Shown: positions 51,243 through 61,270 of the stretch, piece after piece
Numbering within the stretch: the stretch's first letter is position 1
Layout of the letters: every line of letters begins with the position of its first letter
Notes under the pieces: model-generated
What the model saw: the letters and a program-made list of their open reading frames with translations, nothing else
What the model was told of the DNA's origin: nothing
The model's database searches: none
Assembly: GCF_026000295.1 (NCBI RefSeq)
Contig: NZ_AP026769.1
Location: 868,001-932,000 of the forward strand
Direction: 5' to 3'
Length of the DNA stretch: 64,000 nucleotides
Origin: Helicobacter suis HS1
Lineage (GTDB): Bacteria; Campylobacterota; Campylobacteria; Campylobacterales; Helicobacteraceae
Position numbers and translations under genes: made by a program

Positions 51243-52218
51243 TCCACTCTAAGGCAATTTTTACCGCATTAGTGGCTGCCCCTACGCGTAATTGATCGGC
51301 CACGCACCATAGATGCAAAATTTTAGAATCAAATAAGTCATTTCTAATACGCCCTATAAAAGTTTGATCAGAACAACTAGCTGTAATGGGCATGGGATAT
51401 AAACCCCTGCTAGGATCATCTATCACCACTAAATTAGGCGAATTCTTTAAAATTTCTCTAGCTTGAGTGGCTTGTACTTCTTGTTTAAAGTGAATGCTAA
51501 GACTTTCGCTATGGCTTCTAAGCACGGGGACTCGTACACAAGTCGCGCTAATTGGAAAATCTGCATGCATGATTTTATGACTCTCTTGCACCATTTTCAT
51601 TTCCTCTTTAGTATAACCAGAGGGCAAAAAGACATCAATTTGAGGAATTACATTTAAAGCTAGAGGATGGGGAAAGACTTCACAAGTTTCATGACCTGCC
51701 ATTTGGTTTTGTAATTCTATTAACCCTCGTTTACCCGCTCCGCTAGCGGCTTGATAAGTACTCACATCTACCCGTGTAATGCCAAAGGCTTCATGTAAAG
51801 GGTTTAAGACCTGCACCATTTGAATCGTAGAACAATTAGGGTTAGCGATGATATTTTTAGGGCAGTGCTTTAAATCTTGGATATTAACTTCAGGTACAAC
51901 TAAAGGAATATCCTCTTGCAAACGAAAATGGCTAGTGTTATCTATCACTAAAGCTACTTTAGCTGCACTGGGGGCAAAAACCTCGCTCACGCTTTTACCG
52001 GCACTAAAAAAGGCAATGTCAATACCGGTAAAACTAGCATGGGTGGTTTCTAAAACGCTGTATTCTGATTGAAAGGCCTTGATTTTTTGCCCGGCACTGC
52101 GCTTACTAGCTAGGGGATAAAAGTGGCCTATGGGGAATTGATATTCCTCTAAAACAGAAATAATCTCAGCTCCTACTGCACCACTTGCGCCTACTAAGGC
52201 AATGTTATAGGTTTTCAT
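51226..52218 (-). CDS. asd: aspartate-semialdehyde dehydrogenase
   Basis: Makes aspartate semialdehyde for lysine, diaminopimelate, threonine and methionine. 330 aa. N-terminal [15 protein letters not shown], nucleophile Cys in [15 protein letters not shown] (about residue 128), [15 protein letters not shown], and catalytic His in [11 protein letters not shown]. The start overlaps the hisS stop by 4 nt. Confidence 0.95.
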   Translation of the reverse strand: MKTYNIALVGASGAVGAEIISVLEEYQFPIGHFYPLASKRSAGQKIKAFQSEYSVLETTHASFTGIDIAFFSAGKSVSEVFAPSAAKVALVIDNTSHFRLQEDIPLVVPEVNIQDLKHCPKNIIANPNCSTIQMVQVLNPLHEAFGITRVDVSTYQAASGAGKRGLIELQNQMAGHETCEVFPHPLALNVIPQIDVFLPSGYTKEEMKMVQESHKIMHADFPISATCVRVPVLRSHSESLSIHFKQEVQATQAREILKNSPNLVVIDDPSRGLYPMPITASCSDQTFIGRIRNDLFDSKILHLWCVADQLRVGAATNAVKIALEWIKTHH

Positions 52219-53525
52219 TCTTTTACCATCGCTAAAACCCTTAAAAAACTCAAATGGTTAAATTGTACACCTGTTGTCATGTTTTTTAAAGTCAAAGTTT
52301 CTCTTTGCACCTCTTCCTCACCTAGCACCACTACAAATTCATGCCCCTTTTGGTTGGCATAACCAAAGGGTTTTTTGAGTTTGCCAATTTCGGGATAAAG
52401 TTCGGTATTGATTTCACTTTGGCGGAGATTTTGGGCTATTTGGCTTGCATAACTAAAGTGGCTTGCATCCATGCACACCACTAACACCCTAGCGCTAGTG
52501 GATTTATTTTCAATGAGTTCTAATTCCTCTAGGGCAACTAAAAGCCTATCTAAACCAATAGACGCACCCACACCCGGGAAACTCTTAAGACTAAAACTTT
52601 TAGAAAGATTATCATAACGCCCCCCTGAGCAAATGCTACCCAAACTCGTTAGCTGGTTAAGGGTGGTTTCATAGACAATACCCGTATAATAACCAAGCCC
52701 TCTAGCAATAGAAAAATCTATTTTGAAGTGATCGGGGTTGATCTCTAAAGAGAGTAATAATTTAAAAAGCGCTTCTAATTCCTCTAACCCTTCTTTTAAA
52801 GTGGAATTATAAGCTTTAAGATAGGCCACACTCTTAAAAAATTCTAGGGGGTCTTCTTGTTGTTTGGTGTTGATAATCTCTAAAAAAGCTTGAAAATCCA
52901 TAAGAGGAAAACAGGCTTTGAGTTCTAAAATAACGCCTTGTTGTCCGATCTTGCCTAGTTTATCTATGATTCTTAAAAAAGCGGTGATCTCCTCTTCAGT
53001 GTGCAAGCCAAAGTGTTGGCATAAACCATTTAAAATTTTGCGGTGGTTGATCCACACACAAAACTCTTCTAAATCTAGGGCTTTTAAACTTGCAATAATC
53101 ACTTGGATAATCTCACTATCGCATAACGAACTAGAGCTACCGATAAAATCAAAATCACACTGGGTAAACTCCCGGTAACGCCCCTTTTGTGCTCGCTCCC
53201 CTCTAAAGACATTGCCAATCGCATAACGCTTAAAGGGCAGGCCTAGAGCATGGCTATGTTGGGCAATAAAACGGGCTAAAGGCACGGTCTGATCAAAGCG
53301 CAAGCCCACTTCTCGCTTGCCATGATCTTTGAATAGATAGAGTTCTTTTTGAATCTCACCTTCTTCTTGTGTGAGAATGGAGGCGTATTCTAAATGGGGG
53401 GTTTCAATGGGCACAAAACCAAAACTTCTAAACACACGGGCTAATTTTTCTAGCACCGCGCCCTTAGCCATCGCCTCTTTAGGCAGTCTATCTTTAAAGC
53501 CACTCAGGGTCTTTGGGGTGATCAT
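52215..53525 (-). CDS. hisS: histidyl-tRNA synthetase
   Basis: 436 aa, class II synthetase. Motif 1 region [16 protein letters not shown], motif 2 [14 protein letters not shown], the histidine-binding [13 protein letters not shown] (about 258) and motif 3 [17 protein letters not shown]-terminal anticodon domain. An AAGGA site and a -10 at 53550-53555 precede the ATG. Its first 52 codons are copied at 38770-38945. Confidence 0.96.
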   Translation of the reverse strand: MITPKTLSGFKDRLPKEAMAKGAVLEKLARVFRSFGFVPIETPHLEYASILTQEEGEIQKELYLFKDHGKREVGLRFDQTVPLARFIAQHSHALGLPFKRYAIGNVFRGERAQKGRYREFTQCDFDFIGSSSSLCDSEIIQVIIASLKALDLEEFCVWINHRKILNGLCQHFGLHTEEEITAFLRIIDKLGKIGQQGVILELKACFPLMDFQAFLEIINTKQQEDPLEFFKSVAYLKAYNSTLKEGLEELEALFKLLLSLEINPDHFKIDFSIARGLGYYTGIVYETTLNQLTSLGSICSGGRYDNLSKSFSLKSFPGVGASIGLDRLLVALEELELIENKSTSARVLVVCMDASHFSYASQIAQNLRQSEINTELYPEIGKLKKPFGYANQKGHEFVVVLGEEEVQRETLTLKNMTTGVQFNHLSFLRVLAMVKE

Positions 53526-53549
53526 GGAAGTCCTTTATTAGAATAGATG

Positions 53550-53555
53550 ATTATA
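53550..53555 (-). promoter_or_regulatory. -10 element of hisS-asd
   Basis: TATAAT on the minus strand, 25 nt before the hisS ATG. A similar but diverged promoter precedes the hisS fragment at 38951-38956. Confidence 0.55.
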
Positions 53556-53632
53556 ACACCCTAGCTCTTTAAATAGAGTTTATGAACAAACAGATTAGGA
53601 TAAGGAATAATTTTATTTCAAAAGGAACAGAA

Positions 53633-54283
53633 ATGTTTAAAAGTATTTTGCATGCGGTTTTGGTTGGGGCACTGTGTTTAGGCAGTATACAAGGGGAGGG
53701 CAATTCGTATTTTTTAATGGCTCAAAAAGCTTACAAGAGCAAAGATTATCAAAAAGCCCTAGAGTATTTTCAAAAGGCCGGAAATATGGGGAGTGCTGAA
53801 GGTTATTTCAGTTTGGGTGTCATGTATCATGACGGACAGGGTATTGGAAAAAATTACCAAAAAGCCTTGCAATACTACCAAAAAGCGGCAAATATGGGGA
53901 GTGCTTTAGCTTATAACAACTTAGCGATCATGTACCATGACGGGCAGGGCGTAGTAAAGGACTATCAAAAAGCTATGGAGTATTACAAGAAAGCAGCAGA
54001 TATGGGACTTGCAAGCGCCTATTTCAATTTGGGGCTTATGTATCATAATGGGCAGAGTGTGGGGAAAGATTATCAAAAAGCCTTGCGATACTACAGAAAG
54101 GCTGCAAATGGAGGAGTTGCTACAGCTTATCACAACTTGGCAATCATGTATGCTAAGGGACAGGGTGTGCAAAAAGATCTGCAGAAAGCCAAGGAATATG
54201 TTAAAAAAGCCTGTAAGATAGGATATGCAGAGCGTGTAACTATTTCTAGAATAGTTAAGTTATCAAGCGTCATTTTCCTATAA
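53633..54283 (+). CDS. secreted Sel1-repeat protein without paired cysteines
   Basis: 216 aa. Signal peptide (MFKSILHAVLVGALCLGSIQG), then five Sel1 repeats of 36 residues (YQKALEYFQKAGNMGSAEGY, then FSLGVMYHDGQGIGKN and so on), solenoid-forming. Helicobacter Hcp proteins with this plan carry two disulphide-forming Cys per repeat; here none are present in the repeats. The start with the GGAACAG site is preferred over an ATG 17 codons upstream. Likely periplasmic or secreted and protein-binding; the partner is unknown. Divergent from hisS. Confidence 0.82.
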   Translation: MFKSILHAVLVGALCLGSIQGEGNSYFLMAQKAYKSKDYQKALEYFQKAGNMGSAEGYFSLGVMYHDGQGIGKNYQKALQYYQKAANMGSALAYNNLAIMYHDGQGVVKDYQKAMEYYKKAADMGLASAYFNLGLMYHNGQSVGKDYQKALRYYRKAANGGVATAYHNLAIMYAKGQGVQKDLQKAKEYVKKACKIGYAERVTISRIVKLSSVIFL

Positions 54284-54535
54284 GTTTGTAAAAATAGTCC
54301 AACCTTGCTTGAATTTAGCAGATTGCGCATTTATTTTCAACAGGAAGAAATATTTTTGAGTCTCATTTTTGCTTTATTCAGGGCGTTTTTGTTTAGACTA
54401 ACTCCACATGCTCCACATTTTAACACCACTTGTTTAAGCGTGATAAAAGAATACAGATACACTTACTACAATTTTAGCCAATGTTCAAGGTTGTTTACTT
54501 ATCATTCCCCCCTTAACTCTAAGAGAAGGATTTGC

Positions 54536-55087
54536 ATGCGTTTTTCATTAATTAGTCTTGTTTTAGCAGGATTTTTAAGTGCCGCAACTTATAGCGTAGA
54601 TGTGAGCTATTCTAATGCCGGGTTTGAGGTTAGGCATATGCTGGTGGCTAAAGTGGAGGGGAATTTTTCAAATTTTAGCGGAAAAGCAGAGATTGAAAAA
54701 GGCAAACTCAAGGCTTTGGAGGGGGTGGTGCAGATTAAAAGCATTTCTACAAAAGATAATGACCGGGATACCCGTTTGCGATCATCTGATTTTTTTGATG
54801 CTACCCGTTTCCCGCAAGGCACTTTAAAGGCGATTTCTATCCAGCAAAAAAGCGGAGGTGTTTTACAGATACAGGCTAAGCTTAAATTAAAAGATGTAGA
54901 AAAAACCATCACTTTAAAGGGTAAAATTGTTGGGCCCGGTAAAAATTTGATGAATTCTAAAGAAATCTATGGGTTAGAGTTGCAGGGGAGTATTAATAGA
55001 AAAGATTTTGGTATTGGAAAAGACATAGCAGAGAGCATGGTGGGTAATGAGATTTTACTACGCATTAATTTAGAAGTGGAGTTATAG
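54536..55087 (+). CDS. YceI-family periplasmic lipid-binding protein
   Basis: 183 aa. Signal peptide (MRFSLISLVLAGFLSAA), then the lipocalin-like YceI fold: YSVDVSYSNAGFEVRHML, GNFSNFSGKAEIEKG, STKDNDRDTRLRSSDFFDA, and a C-terminal NRKDFGIGKDIAESMVGNEILL. Family members bind polyisoprenoids in the periplasm; the H. pylori homologue HP1286 binds a fatty amide-type ligand. An AGAAGGA site lies 6 nt upstream of the chosen ATG. The open frame extends upstream but without such a site. Confidence 0.88.
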   Translation: MRFSLISLVLAGFLSAATYSVDVSYSNAGFEVRHMLVAKVEGNFSNFSGKAEIEKGKLKALEGVVQIKSISTKDNDRDTRLRSSDFFDATRFPQGTLKAISIQQKSGGVLQIQAKLKLKDVEKTITLKGKIVGPGKNLMNSKEIYGLELQGSINRKDFGIGKDIAESMVGNEILLRINLEVEL

Positions 55088-55157
55088 CCTTTCACAAAGT
55101 TTAGGTACAATTGCCTACATTTTGAGGAGAGATTTTGCAAATTAACACCATTTTACG

Positions 55158-55293
55158 CTAACCAAGTCTATACTACAGCCAAAGATAAATTAGAGCATGA
55201 TATTAGTTCGTGTATTGGTATCCCTGTTTGTATTCCCCTCCGGGTGTAGTCCTCCAGCCTCACCTCAAATTTCACAACTCCAACAAGATATTA
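55158..55293 (+). repeat. Hop-gene copy in the methylase (source 57729-57862)
   Basis: Offset 2571, becoming 2569: the copy has two extra bases at the C-rich tract (about 55232). Overwrites the methylase catalytic DPPY region. Confidence 0.88.
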
Positions 55294-55534
55294 CTTGGGA
55301 TCAATTTAAAGACTTTGCCCACTACGATGATTTTTCTTGTCTCTGGCTTGCCCAATGCCGACGGCTCTTAAAAAATAGGGGAAGTATTTGTGTAATTGGA
55401 TCGTTTCAAAATATCTACCGCTTAGGCTATTTAATGCAAAATTTAGGCTTTTGGATCATTAATGACATCATTTGGCATAAAACTAACCCCGTGCCTAATT
55501 TTACAGGAAGCAGGCTTTGTAATGCCCATGAAAT

Positions 55535-55623
55535 TAAAGCGCCTAATGGTGTTTCTGTTGTGCAACTCGCAGAGATTTATGAGTGGTTTAGCAAAGTTGG
55601 TAGTCAGGTTTTAGCGAGTAACA
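55535..55623 (+). repeat. Hop-gene copy in the methylase (source 58104-58192)
   Basis: 89 nt identical at offset 2569, flanked on both sides by native HinfI-like coding sequence. Confidence 0.88.
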
Positions 55624-55798
55624 CGGTGTGGTTTATCCCTCTGTGTACAGGGAGTGAACGGCTGAAAAACCAAGAGGGCAATAAGTTACACCCCACCCAA
55701 AAACCCGAACAACTCTTAGAAAAACTCATTTTAATGGCAACAAAACCCCATGATCTCATCTTAGATCCATTTTTTGGCACGGGAACTACAATGGCTGT

Positions 55799-55854
55799 CG
55801 ATCAGAGTAAAGCAAACCAACAGCAAGGCATTGAAACCATGCAGGCTTTAATCA
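55799..55854 (+). repeat. two very short Hop-gene patches (27 and 18 nt)
   Basis: 55799-55825 and 55837-55854 match 58368-58394 and 58406-58423, both at offset 2569, separated by 11 native bases. Too short and too precisely registered for ordinary recombination. Confidence 0.75.
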
Positions 55855-56111
55855 AAGCCGCACAAAGAAGAATAGAGCAGATAACGATTAGTCAAGATGC
55901 AATGGCTTATTTAGAATTAGAGAAAAAGCCCCCTAAGGTGTCTATGAAAGTTTTAATAGATACAGGGTATTTAAAAATTGGGGATAAGCTATACTCTCCA
56001 GACTACCAAGAAAAATGCCAAGTTTTAGCGGACGGAAAAGTTTGTGATGCGAGTGGGCAGGTGTTATCTATTCATAAAATGAGCGCTAAGATTTTAAACA
56101 AGATTAATCAT

Positions 56112-56357
56112 AAATGGTTTGCAGGTTTATTTGCCGGAATTGCTGGGGCGGGTAATTATTATTATTTAGACATGAAAGAGACCCCCTTAGCCCGCACACG
56201 AGGGTATAATGTCCTCTTTAATTGGGGCTTGCGTTTCCAACGATCGCATAATATCTTTAAAATCGGGGTCAAAAATCCTCTCATCACCCGCAATTTATCC
56301 ATGCAAGCTAATAACACAAAAGTGATTCTAAACAAAACAGCAAAAAGTGCTAATATC
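56112..56357 (+). repeat. Hop-gene 3' copy in the methylase (source 58681-58926)
   Basis: 246 nt identical at offset 2569. It fuses the outer-membrane C-terminal strands (KWFAGLFAGIAGAG…) to the methylase. Confidence 0.9.
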
Positions 56358-56442
56358 GTTTGGAAATTTCATAGAAGTGCTTATGAAAAATCTTATTGCG
56401 ATAGAATCGCGTTATGAAATCTTGGGGGGCTATAGTGGCAAA

Positions 56443-57128
56443 TCGTAGTCTTTAAGTGGGCAATCTTTTAATAAAATAAGCTAGAATGTTTGAAAAGCAG
56501 GAGTTTAAAAATGCTTAGCATTGCCCATAGCCCAGATGCAGATGATATTTTTATGTTTTATGCCCTAGCATTTGGCTGGGTTGATTTCCCTAAACCCTTT
56601 ATTCACCACGCCCTAGACATTGAAACCCTCAACACAGAAGCACTTAAAGGCACGCATGCCATTAGTGCGGTGAGTTTTGCTCTCTATCCGCTGATTAAAG
56701 ATCAATATGCCCTTTTAGAGTGTGCCACGAGTTTTGGAGAGGGCTATGGGCCTAAGCTAGTGCGCCTTAAAAACAAACCTCTAAAAAAGAATTTTAAAGT
56801 GGCTTTGAGCGGGCGCTATACCACTAATGCCATGCTCTTTAGGCTTTATTACCCACAAGCGCGTATCGTGTATAAAAACTTTTTAGATATTGAAAAGGCT
56901 GTGCTTAACTCAGAGGTGGATGCGGGGGTTTTAATCCATGAGAGTATTTTAGATTTCCATGCAGATTTGGTAGTGGAAAAGGAAATGTGGGAAATATGGT
57001 GTATACGCTGAGTGATTCTACCTTGCCTTTGCCGCTTGGTTGCATGATTTTACGCCGGTCTATTCCGCTTTTACAGGCAATTTTCATGCAAGAGGCTTTA
57101 AGCAAGGCAATCAAAATTGCTCTTAAGC
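56443..57128 (+). repeat. mqnD 5' copy (source 59011-59694)
   Basis: 686 nt, offset 2568 then 2566 because the copy has two extra bases near 57003, which frameshift it (…EIWCIR-stop). It includes the mqnD upstream region and ribosome-binding site. It lies directly before the Hop gene start, so the native content of this stretch is unknown. Confidence 0.9.
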
Positions 57129-57151
57129 GGTCTTACTTATTAAGGAGTTTC

Positions 57152-58953
57152 ATGCGAAAAAATAATCAAAAATTAGGCTTTAAATGTGGTTTTGTGCTGT
57201 GCGCATCTTTGGCTTCTCTTGGCGCGCGGGGAGGCGATGTTAGAAATGGGATTTATCTTGAGGGAAGTGCAGGGGCACAAAACATGGCGCTTACCTCTCA
57301 GACCCAACAGCCAGTTATAGCCACAATTCACAGTACAAGCTTACAAAATAATATTAAAGCACGCCTCCAAGAGTTAATTGCTAAACTCACCAGCCTAAAC
57401 AGCACAGCAGCCAAAGTTGGCACAACAAACGATGTTACAAAGATTAACCCCATTGATGCGAAAACCACTTTAGCAGAAATCCAAGCCCTAGAGAGCCAAA
57501 TTGCTAATGAAATTAGCTTACTACAAAAGTTAATCGCTTCTTCACAAGATTCGCAGGATAAATCCTCTAACCAGCAGATTTTATCAGCCTACCAACAAGT
57601 TTTAGAAAGTTTAAAAAGTGTGGGTAGCTCTCTAGAATCACAAATTGATCAATACAATAGCAAGCTTTCTACAGAGAAAAGTGCGTATAACGCTCAGGTG
57701 GCTAGTGTTAATGCTCAAAATCAGGCTGCTAACCAAGTCTATACTACAGCCAAAGATAAATTAGAGCATGATATTAGTTCGTGTATTGGTATCCCTGTTT
57801 GTACCCCTCCGGGTGTAGTCCTCCAGCCTCACCTCAAATTTCACAACTCCAACAAGATATTAAAACGCTAATTACTACCGCTTATAATGTCCTTAACAAT
57901 GACATTTCAGGCTTTCTTAGTAATTCTTTAACAAGATCTTCTGTTATTTCACAAAGCCAATTTGAAAATGCTAAAAAGAAAGCAGATGATGAGATAAATG
58001 GTATTAGTACTGATAGTTCTAAAAAGGTAAAGGCTTGTACTTTAACCACTAGTTCTGGTATTAGCTCGTGCTTTAGTACTTTACGCAGTGATATGTTTGG
58101 CAATAAAGCGCCTAATGGTGTTTCTGTTGTGCAACTCGCAGAGATTTATGAGTGGTTTAGCAAAGTTGGTAGTCAGGTTTTAGCGAGTAACAATACCGAT
58201 CTAGAGCTCGAATTGCTTAAAATCTATAACGATTATAACGATTCTATCCGGACTGCTCACAATACTTCTAACTATCACCTAAGTGTCCCCGAAACTCTCC
58301 GAGTCCCCCAACCCACAGCCCCCACTTTAAATTTAACCTATAACAGCCAAGCTAGCACGATTACTGCCGATCAGAGTAAAGCAAACCAACAGCATAACCT
58401 CACACCCATGCAGGCTTTAATCAGTCTTGCACCTCTAAGTAATACCATTAATAGTCTCTCACGCCCTTTTGGTAATGTTAATTGGAATGCTAGTATAGGC
58501 GTTGGATACCAGTATTTCTTTAGCCGCCATTTTGGTTTTGATGCCTATATCAACACGGAGTATAGCTATCTAAATAGCCCACTTTTAAAACGCCTAGATA
58601 ATTTTAAAGCATTACAAGGGGTTTCATGGGGGATTGGGGCGGATTTTATTTATGATATGCTTGTTGCTAAGGGGAAACAAAAATGGTTTGCAGGTTTATT
58701 TGCCGGAATTGCTGGGGCGGGTAATTATTATTATTTAGACATGAAAGAGACCCCCTTAGCCCGCACACGAGGGTATAATGTCCTCTTTAATTGGGGCTTG
58801 CGTTTCCAACGATCGCATAATATCTTTAAAATCGGGGTCAAAAATCCTCTCATCACCCGCAATTTATCCATGCAAGCTAATAACACAAAAGTGATTCTAA
58901 ACAAAACAGCAAAAAGTGCTAATATCTATATCTCGTATGCCTATCTCTTTTAA
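57152..58953 (+). pseudogene. Hop-family outer-membrane protein with one frameshift
   Basis: About 600 residues. Signal peptide (MRKNNQKLGF, hydrophobic GFVLCASLASLGA), an N-terminal helical extracellular domain rich in Asn/Gln/Ser (coiled-coil-like, residues 60-210), a Cys pair (SSCIGIPVC) and a C-terminal barrel (NASIGVGYQYFFSRHFGFD, YDMLV…KWFAGLFAGIAGAGNYYY, LFNWGLRFQRS) ending YISYAYLF. The frame breaks at about 57803: with C5 instead of C4 it would read PVCTPSGCSPPASP and continue. Upstream AAGGAG supports the ATG. Probably an adhesin-type Hop. Likely an undercalled homopolymer; phase variation by so short a tract is unlikely. Confidence 0.85.
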
Positions 58954-59078
58954 GTTTTAGTTTGTTTCTAGCCTAATTTATAGGCTAGCGGGCGGTGCTT
59001 TTAATTTAGTTCGTAGTCTTTAAGTGGGCAATCTTTTAATAAAATAAGCTAGAATGTTTGAAAAGCAGGAGTTTAAAA

Positions 59079-59933
59079 ATGCTTAGCATTGCCCATAGCC
59101 CAGATGCAGATGATATTTTTATGTTTTATGCCCTAGCATTTGGCTGGGTTGATTTCCCTAAACCCTTTATTCACCACGCCCTAGACATTGAAACCCTCAA
59201 CACAGAAGCACTTAAAGGCACGCATGCCATTAGTGCGGTGAGTTTTGCTCTCTATCCGCTGATTAAAGATCAATATGCCCTTTTAGAGTGTGCCACGAGT
59301 TTTGGAGAGGGCTATGGGCCTAAGCTAGTGCGCCTTAAAAACAAACCTCTAAAAAAGAATTTTAAAGTGGCTTTGAGCGGGCGCTATACCACTAATGCCA
59401 TGCTCTTTAGGCTTTATTACCCACAAGCGCGTATCGTGTATAAAAACTTTTTAGATATTGAAAAGGCTGTGCTTAACTCAGAGGTGGATGCGGGGGTTTT
59501 AATCCATGAGAGTATTTTAGATTTCCATGCAGATTTGGTAGTGGAAAAGGAAATGTGGGAAATATGGTGTACGCTGAGTGATTCTACCTTGCCTTTGCCG
59601 CTTGGTTGCATGATTTTACGCCGGTCTATTCCGCTTTTACAGGCAATTTTCATGCAAGAGGCTTTAAGCAAGGCAATCAAAATTGCTCTTAAGCATCAAA
59701 ATTTACTCTCACAAATGCTTTTAGAGCGGCAGTTATTGCGGGTAGAAAAGGATCAATTAAACACCTACTTAAAGATGTATGCCAATGAAAGCGCTTGTAA
59801 ACTAGATTCTAAACAACAAGCAGGGATTGATAAACTCTTTGAAATAGGCTTTAAACACGGGCTATATAACGAATGGATTAGCTGTGTTGATCACTGTATC
59901 CCTACAGATTATAAACATTTGCGTTTGTCTTGA
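59079..59933 (+). CDS. mqnD: 1,4-dihydroxy-6-naphthoate synthase, futalosine menaquinone pathway
   Basis: 284 aa, periplasmic-binding-protein fold used as an enzyme. N-terminal IAHSPDADDIFMFYALAFGW, then THAISAVSFALYPLI, LLECATSFGEGYGPKLV, AGVLIHESILDF and LPLPLGCMILRRS are the MqnD landmarks. It releases dihydroxynaphthoate from cyclic dehypoxanthinyl futalosine. AGGAG lies 7 nt before the chosen ATG; seven upstream codons are open but lack a site. Intact; its 5' two-thirds is copied at 56443-57128. Confidence 0.87.
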   Translation: MLSIAHSPDADDIFMFYALAFGWVDFPKPFIHHALDIETLNTEALKGTHAISAVSFALYPLIKDQYALLECATSFGEGYGPKLVRLKNKPLKKNFKVALSGRYTTNAMLFRLYYPQARIVYKNFLDIEKAVLNSEVDAGVLIHESILDFHADLVVEKEMWEIWCTLSDSTLPLPLGCMILRRSIPLLQAIFMQEALSKAIKIALKHQNLLSQMLLERQLLRVEKDQLNTYLKMYANESACKLDSKQQAGIDKLFEIGFKHGLYNEWISCVDHCIPTDYKHLRLS

Positions 59934-59942
59934 AGGAAAAGC

Positions 59943-60857
59943 ATGCAAATATTCAAGAATCAACGCATTAGTAGTACAAACCCTTCTTATTTAGAATTGT
60001 ATTTTGATTATTACAAACCCAAAAAGCCTAAGGGTGTGGTGATTCAAATTGCTACAGGTATGGTTGAACACAAAAGGCATTATATTTGGCTAGCCACTGA
60101 ATTATGCCAGCATGGTTATAGTGTGTTTATCTACGATCATAGAGGGCATGGTTTGAGTGTACTTGAACATGGGAGTGAAATTTATTGGGGGGAGATGGGG
60201 GTTGATGGCTTTGAGCAAGCAGCAAAAGACATGGCAAAATTAGCTAGCCATATTCAAAACATCTGCAAGGGCTATAAACATGTTTTATTAGGCCATAGCA
60301 TGGGCTCATTACTAGCTAGACGATTCATGCAGCATAATTACCAGCCTATTCATGCGCTTGTATTAGCCGGTACTCCCGCGCCTTTTTTAGGATTAGGCCT
60401 ATGTGCATGGGCTCTTAAAATCTTAAGGGCTTTACGAGTCTCTTTTAAGTGGAATATTAATACGCTATTTCATTTGCACCCCCGCGTGCGGGCTATGGGA
60501 GGCTCTTGGATTAGCCGTAATGTCCAAACCCTTAGAACAATGCGCAGTGATCCAGCATGCCACTTTTACTTTAGCACGAATAGCTTTGCTTGCCTAGTAG
60601 AGGGCACTTATAAAGTGTTTTATACCCATGCTTATGGGCCTAAAGATGTGCCTATTCTTTTAGTTAGTGGGCTAGATGATTTATGTGGGAATTTTGGGGT
60701 GGGGGTGATTAAGGCTAGAGAATGTTTAAAAAAGCAGGGTTTTACAGATGTTAGCCTGCGCCTCTTTGATCGCGATCGCCATAAAATTTTAGATGAACCG
60801 GACAGAAAAGAAGTATTAGCATCTATTCTAGCTTGGCTCAAGTCTAAGGGGCTTTAA
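59943..60857 (+). CDS. alpha/beta hydrolase, lysophospholipase/monoacylglycerol-lipase type
   Basis: 304 aa. Oxyanion region VVIQIATGMVEHKRHY, YDHRGHGLS, nucleophile elbow LLGHSMGSLLARRF (Ser about 119), acid Asp in LVSGLDDLCGNFG and C-terminal His in RLFDRDRHKILDEPDR. Cytosolic or membrane-associated serine hydrolase of the Hydrolase_4 family; the natural ester substrate is unknown. 9 nt after mqnD, so probably co-transcribed. Confidence 0.87.
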   Translation: MQIFKNQRISSTNPSYLELYFDYYKPKKPKGVVIQIATGMVEHKRHYIWLATELCQHGYSVFIYDHRGHGLSVLEHGSEIYWGEMGVDGFEQAAKDMAKLASHIQNICKGYKHVLLGHSMGSLLARRFMQHNYQPIHALVLAGTPAPFLGLGLCAWALKILRALRVSFKWNINTLFHLHPRVRAMGGSWISRNVQTLRTMRSDPACHFYFSTNSFACLVEGTYKVFYTHAYGPKDVPILLVSGLDDLCGNFGVGVIKARECLKKQGFTDVSLRLFDRDRHKILDEPDRKEVLASILAWLKSKGL

Positions 60858-60864
60858 AACTCTC

Positions 60865-61125
60865 CGGCAGAAATCCCACTCGTCTTTAGCGGGTGGGATG
60901 AATGCCACTAATTTGTGGTATAATGCCCCCATACATTCGTATCTACGGCAGGAAGTGTCGGAAGTTACGCCTTTGGAGATATGATGTGTGAGACCTGTAG
61001 GGAATGCGTTGGAGCTCAAACTCTGTAAAATCCCTACTATAGGGACACAGAGTGAGAACCAAACTCTCCCTACGGGCAACATCAGCCTAGGAAGCCCAAA
61101 TGTCTTTAGCATTTGGGCACTTCAC
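60865..61125 (+). mobile_element. IS200/IS605-family (TnpB) end relic with guide-RNA-like scaffold
   Basis: Two hairpins with the same loop core GTCTTTAGC: 60873-60899 (ATCCCACTCGT/GCGGGTGGGAT) and 61094-61118 (GCCCAAATG/CATTTGGGC) followed by ACTTCAC. The second has the GGAAGCCC-hairpin-CACTTCAC layout of IS605-type right ends. The intervening sequence (GTGAGACC, GGGACACAGAGTGAGAACCA, CTCTCCCTACGGGCAAC) resembles the 3' end of tnpB and its omega-RNA scaffold. No transposase ORF remains. Family identification is from pattern recall. Confidence 0.55.
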
Positions 61126-61157
61126 GACTGGACTGCTAAACGGGTAGTTTACCACCC

Positions 61158-61270
61158 GCGCTATAAAGCCCACAATCTTTAGCTAAAGCGATTAAGGCGA
61201 CATGCTAAAGGTTTTATGCTACAATCACAAACAGAGTAAGGGCTCATCTTGGAGTAGAGGCTGTAGGCCG
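61158..61270 (+). repeat. diverged intergenic repeat, copy 2
   Basis: Partner of 44801-44900. It carries an extended -10 (TATGCTACAAT) at about 61217-61227 followed by AGAGTAAGGGCTCA, so it may be the promoter and leader of the downstream Sel1 genes. Confidence 0.55.

Larger units (their letters stand above)
55135..56442 (+). pseudogene. HinfI-like DNA methyltransferase, overwritten
   Basis: The native stretches closely follow M.HinfI (N6-adenine, GANTC): ITWDQFKDFAHYDDF, CVIGSFQNIYRLGYLMQN, IIWHKTNPVPNF, LHPTQKPEQLLEKLI, the SAM motif LDPFFGTGTT and a C-terminal KKPPKVSMKVLIDTGYLKIG then LSIHKMSAKILNK. A TTG start after GAGGAGA reads MQINTIL. Blocks 55158-55293, 55535-55623, 55799-55825, 55837-55854 and 56112-56357 are copies of the downstream Hop gene, removing the DPPY motif and the C-terminus. 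The natural gene is probably whole. Cell-cycle-type (CcrM) methylases recognise the same site but differ in sequence. Confidence 0.85.

Noticed and set aside
55197-56417. Methylase fused to an outer-membrane barrel
   Set aside because: All barrel parts are copies of the Hop gene at offset 2569.
56443-57128. Second mqnD gene
   Set aside because: Truncated, frameshifted copy in the artefact register; the real gene is at 59079.
60988-61182. Small protein-coding gene in the relic
   Set aside because: The frame follows the degenerate tnpB 3'/scaffold region; it lacks a ribosome-binding site and is better explained as mobile-element relic.
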